Shown: piece after piece, positions 59,621-64,000 of the stretch
How the letters are laid out: each line of letters opens with the position of its first letter
Numbering within the stretch: position 1 is the first letter of the stretch
Assembly: GCA_037962975.1 (NCBI GenBank)
Contig: CM075676.1
Location: forward strand, 30,623,001-30,687,000
Direction of reading: 5' to 3'
DNA length: 64,000 nt
Origin: Clitoria ternatea
Lineage: Eukaryota > Streptophyta > Magnoliopsida > Fabales > Fabaceae
Translations under genes and position numbers: made by a program
The notes under the pieces: model-generated
What the model was told of the DNA's origin: nothing
Databases searched by the model: none
The model's input: the letters and a program-made list of their open reading frames with translations, nothing else

Positions 59621-62600
59621 AAAATATTGGATTTAAGATTCCTGTGCCATTGTGAAATGGAAAAGTGATTATAAAGAAGAACAAAAATGAGTGGTTCTTA
59701 ATGGGGGCATGAAGAGTCAACTAGGGATAAGATGCATTGCTTCATGGTATGGCTTAAGCCTTGGGCTTCACTCTTGGCACCCTTCTGTTAAAGCTTTCTT
59801 ACTCTTAAATTCATCAATAATGGCCAGTTTTTAGAAAGATAAAGTTGAGTATAGGACCCTAATCTGCCTCATATATTCGGTAGTTAGGAGCTCACCTCCA
59901 GATTAGCTCACCTAAATCCTTTCACTTACATCTCAAAATGTTTATCTCTTTTTGCCCTCTCAAAATGAAAACTAAGATCATAGGGCCCATTCTCTTCCAT
60001 CCCTATCAAATGACAACTCATGTCAGTTCTACTCCTACTCTCCAACTCCATTTACTCATTTGGCTTGCGTTACAATCTTTAGCTTCTTTGCCATATTATA
60101 TTTCACATATCAATATATATATGATTGATTTGAGTGATACATATTTAATTCTCTTAAGTTTTTTATTTAAGTTTTGTGAATAGAAAAATCTCTATTAATA
60201 GAGTTTAGCCCTACTATGATACAATGTTCCTAACTCAAAAAAACAAATTGTCTTCTGAAAGATAACACCTATGATTAAACCAAGAAAATATTATCTATCC
60301 CAAAGTTGGAATAATTAATGTACAATAATGATAATAATTCTTTAATGGTGTTCCCAGCACAAACTTTATATTAATTAACGAGTCTTGTTAATCAATATGC
60401 AATTTGGGTTATTTTATAAGACTCTATTAAATCATTTCACAAATGTTAAGAAATTTAATTAGTTTAGATAAATACATTAAATTTATCAATTGTTTTTTTA
60501 ACTTCCAAATATACCCTTATATTAATTAGGATACATAAATGAACTTTTTAAATTTTATTGATATTAAGAGAAAAGATATAATATATAAGAGTATGTGTTG
60601 AAAAATAAATAAATACATTTTGTAAATTAAAAAATGTCTTATAAAAAGATTAAGTAAAACCCAAAAATAAAATCTTATAAAAATAAACGGAAGGAGTATT
60701 TAAGAACACTTTTTTTATTCTTTACAATAACAATGTAAGAGAAGGATAAATGTTAAGAAATAAGAGACCTAGAGTTGGTGTGACACTTTATACTCATGTA
60801 AAACACTAACTATGCTGATTTTTAATAGATTTAAAAGTACTATTTTGTGAATAAAATGAAAGTTTTAAGTCTTGTTTGGTGGTCGTTGGGTCAATCAAGC
60901 CTCCGTTTGATCAATAGAAAAAGAAGTTATGTTAGTTCAATAAAGTTTTGATATTGTTTCAAATAATATAAAATATCAATATTAATTACAAGATTTTTTT
61001 ATTTTTAAAACTTTATTTTTTCAACTAGTGACCAAATGAATACTCAGTAGTTTTTATAAGTGCAACTTCTTCTCAATAACTTTTTCTAATTCGTGCCTGA
61101 GGACATTGGTTAAAAATGATAAAATGAAAAGTTTGTTTATGAAAATTTGTGTTGAACCTATCCTGTAATTTCATTAGATATAAATTCTTATATAAAGTCT
61201 ATATTTTGAACTTTCTTAAGCATATGTAAGCTTTTCTTTATTAGAAAATATAGGGAGCGTGTCTTAGAAATTAGGGGTCAGAATTTATAATAAATTCAAA
61301 TGTAAATTTTATATCTTAAATTTTTTAATAAGGACTAATTAACATTACCCTTAATTAATACAGCTATATATACTTTACTCAACTTTTCAATCATGAATAA
61401 CCGTTTTTCTGATGTGAGCAATGCTAGATTTTGTCATTATCCAAAGTTTTATATAAAACGAGATAACAATGGTTATATTGAAAAGTTCATTAACAATAAA
61501 AAATTCTTCATTTAATTCAATTTTTTACGACCGATATCTTTATTTGTTAGTTAAGTGTCGTTGTTACTATCTTGGTGTGTGATTAGGTTAACATTGTTAA
61601 TAACTTTAATACAAATAGATGAATTTAAAAATATTTTAAAATTTAAAGGATTGATTGACAAAAAATAAATTTAAAAGACTTAATAAAAAATTACTTATAA
61701 TACAAATGATTAAAGATTAGTTTAGTTGATTGATTATAATGTATAAGTTGTTGTAAACTCTTGACATATATTTGATTTTTAGTAAAAAAAGGTTTATTTT
61801 TTAATAAAACTAAAAATAAAGGTGTGTTATCATTTATCAAACTAGAAAAGAATCATAAATTGAAACAAAATAACAAATAACACTATTAATTTAAAATCAC
61901 ATCAAAAGGAACTAAATCAAACATGTTAGTGGTCTCGGGCTCAAGTTTCACATAATGCAATATTGTAGTTATGGAAAACTTTATCATTTATTTCGATGAA
62001 TTTAAATTAGTTTGAAGCCAAATAAAGTATATTAACCAAAAAAAATAAGCATACTAATTCTTAAATTTTATTTTTATCTTGATAACAATTTAGAAGCAGT
62101 AATGCAAATTGAGCACCCACAAAATGAGCAAAAAGAAAAATAGAGTGAAACATATTTTCTTTTAATTAACATTACTGCTATACCAAACTATATGCTGCAA
62201 TTTGTTTTCAAAGAAAAACTATAGTTTTTTTTAAATGAAAACTATTTTTAAAATGAGTTTAAAATTGACTAGTCAAAACAATTTTTAAATCTATAAAACT
62301 AAAAATTACTTTTAAAAACTAAAAGTTAGACATTTTAATGACACAAAACTAAGTTTAAAATACTCCTAAATTTTCATATATACAAGAAATACTTTTAATA
62401 AATCAAGTGCTTATTTAATGAAAATATATGTGACTCATCTTGAAAAAAAATCTCCAATAAATAAATAGTTTTATTTATTTTATTTTTCAAAAGAACTCTA
62501 TTTATTTAATGCTAATTTGAATTGGAACATCTTATAAATATAACTTATTTCCGTTCCTATATTTTCTAAATATAACTGATTTCTAAACTCAATCTTAAGT

Positions 62601-62786
62601 TACCAACTTTATGTATCCATATGAAATTTTTGCTAACAATAAGGTTATTTGTTTTAAACTAAGTTATTAATGTCAGCATGCCATCAGAGTTAATAAATAA
62701 TTAAGCTATTAATTTGAGCATGTCATCAGAATTTTAAATTTTATTATATGCAAAGAAATAACTATTATTTTTAAGAAAGACGATAT
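59621..62786. other. AT-rich intergenic DNA
   Basis: No gene or RNA is supported. A small open frame at 59938-60183 has no known domain. An 8-bp stem with a 32-base loop at 59859-59906 is too weak to call. Confidence 0.4.
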
Positions 62787-62956
62787 TGTTATAAAATAAA
62801 AGGGAAATGATAATAGAAAAGAAAAATGAGAGATAGAATGAAGAATTGAAGAGAGGAGTCCGGAAATGAAAATATAAGAGAAGGGGTATCATATTATGCA
62901 TAACCAAGTTCTATAAAGAACTTGGGGGACATTCAAATATTAAAATATTCATAATA
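62787..62956 (-). repeat. 3' LTR of a second TA..CA copia element
   Basis: On the minus strand it starts TATTATGAATA, directly after the purine run CCAAGGGGGAG, and ends TTATAACA, giving about 170 bp with TA..CA ends. It contains the hairpin AAGTTCT..AGAACTT. The flank at 62782-62786 is gatat; the other end lies beyond the window. Confidence 0.65.
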
Positions 62957-63099
62957 CTCCCCCTTGGATGTGCATATTTAGAATGTGTCTCGTTAAAACC
63001 TTACTAGGAAAAACCCGGTGGGATAAAAACCTAGTGAAGGAAAAAGAGTACAACATTCTTTACAAAGTAAATTCAAAAAGAATTAAATGTACAAGTATT

Positions 63100-64000
63100 T
63101 AATTCTCCCCCTCATCAGAACATTTATATAAGCGTCGAAGACCAATATTCTGTACTAGTTATTCGAAGACTTTGGTTGGTAATGATTTTGTAAAAATATC
63201 TACCAAATTTTCACATGATCAGACTTTCTGGACATTTATTTCACCATTTTTTATGAGATCACGAGTGAAGAAAAATTTGGTGAAATATGCTTTGTTCTAT
63301 CTCCTTTAATATAACCTTCCTTTAACTGAGAGATACAAGCTGCACTATCTTCACATAATATTGTTCATGGTAATTTTCCAGCATGCAAGCCATAAGTTTT
63401 TTAAATATGTTGAATCATAGATCTCAACCAAACACATTCTCGACTTGCTTCATGTAATGCTAAAATTTCAGCATGATTAGATGATGTTGTTGTGATTGTT
63501 TGTTTTATGGATCCATGAAATTACTGTACCACCATATGTGAACAAATATCCTGTTTGTGATTGATCATTATGAGGATCAGACAAATACTCCGCATCTGCA
63601 TAACCAATTAGGTTTGCCTTGGATACATATGGGAAAAATAAACCCATGTCCATTGTACCTCAAAGGTAGCAAAATATATGCTTAATCCTATTCTAATGCC
63701 TTTTTTGGGTAAAGAACTATGTCTTGCTAACAAATTAACAGCAAATGATATATCAGGTCGTGTATGATTAGCAAGATACATTAGTACACCAATTGCACTG
63801 AGATATGGTACTTCAGGACTAAGTAGTTCTTTATTTTTCTCTTGAGGTCAAAAAGGATTTTTGCTCACTTCAAGTGACCTTACAACCATTGGACTGCTTA
63901 ATGGGTGTGATGTGTCCATATAGAACCGCTTTAGTACCTTTTCAGTGTAGGTCTTCTAGTGCATTAAGATTGCTTTCCTTAAATATTCTAATTGTAATCC
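63100..64000 (-). pseudogene. Copia RT end and RNase H, broken
   Basis: Minus-strand translation gives VLMYLANHTRPDISFAVNLLARHS, then, in a shifted frame, GYADAEYLSDPHNDQSQTGYLF and GGTVISWI, then HAEILALHEASRECVWLRS. These are the end of RT and the RNase H of a Ty1/copia polyprotein, which would remove RNA during DNA synthesis. Several stops and shifts are present. The 5' part lies to the right of the window. Confidence 0.85.

Noticed and set aside
59859..59906. Possible small-RNA precursor with taatctgc at the start of a stem
   Set aside because: The stem is only 8 bp with a 32-base loop, and beyond TAATCTGC the sequence does not match miR2111 as I recall it. No extended pairing supports a miRNA.
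1..64000. Search for CRISPR arrays, operons, phage, tRNA and rRNA genes
   Set aside because: Direct repeats found are LTRs, microsatellites and short tandem arrays without CRISPR spacing. No tRNA-like cloverleaf or rRNA sequence was seen.

Overview
This is a stretch of plant nuclear genome, most likely from a legume. The one host gene resembles legume filament-like plant proteins closely, and the elements around it include Ogre/Tat retrotransposons of the kind common in legumes. There are no bacterial, organellar or viral genes, no CRISPR array, and I saw no tRNA or rRNA gene. The species cannot be named from the sequence.

Layout. (1) 1-3861: a solo LTR (8-1394) lies inside the 5' end (gag, protease and 5' LTR, minus strand) of a Tat-type Ty3 retrotransposon. 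(2) 3990-4352: a short LINE 3' end with a perfect 10-bp target duplication. (3) 5014-11037: the only host gene, an FPP7-like long coiled-coil protein on the minus strand. Its five coding exons join to an open frame of exactly 1125 residues. (4) 13058-36966: a minus-strand Tat element with 771-bp LTRs. It carries a plus-strand antisense gene (aORF, 'putative gypsy type transposon' domain) with its own TATA box. The aORF is split by a complete 10.8-kb Tekay-type chromovirus (15675-26495, TSD cctcc), and the RNase H is split by a solo LTR (31254-32720). (5) 36967-44535: AT-rich DNA with a few repeats, including an array of hairpin units at 40981-41310 next to a decayed Ogre-like LTR end. (6) 44536-58210: an Ogre-type element reduced to two LTR copies and a decayed ORF1. 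Its left LTR holds a complete 4.4-kb Ty1/copia element with 177-bp TA..CA LTRs. Its internal region is replaced by a truncated Tekay-like LTR. (7) 58211-62786: AT-rich DNA with one MITE candidate. (8) 62787-64000: the 3' end of a second, minus-strand TA..CA copia element.

How it fits together. The nesting gives an order: the Tat element is old (LTRs about 8% different by eye), and the Tekay (about 0.4%) and copia (1 difference in 177) insertions are recent. The Tekay copy lacks a protease active site and has many frameshifts although its LTRs are nearly identical, so it was probably moved in trans.

The most unusual pattern is that several unrelated elements here carry repeated short inverted repeats in their LTRs or 3' untranslated regions, and the two arms often change together: ACGCgtaGCGT motifs in the Tekay and solo LTRs, GAATCGATTC in the truncated LTR, large two-step hairpins in the Ogre LTRs and at 40981-41310, and CAATCAT/ATGATTG hairpins in the Tat 3' UTR. 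All alignments and counts were made by eye.
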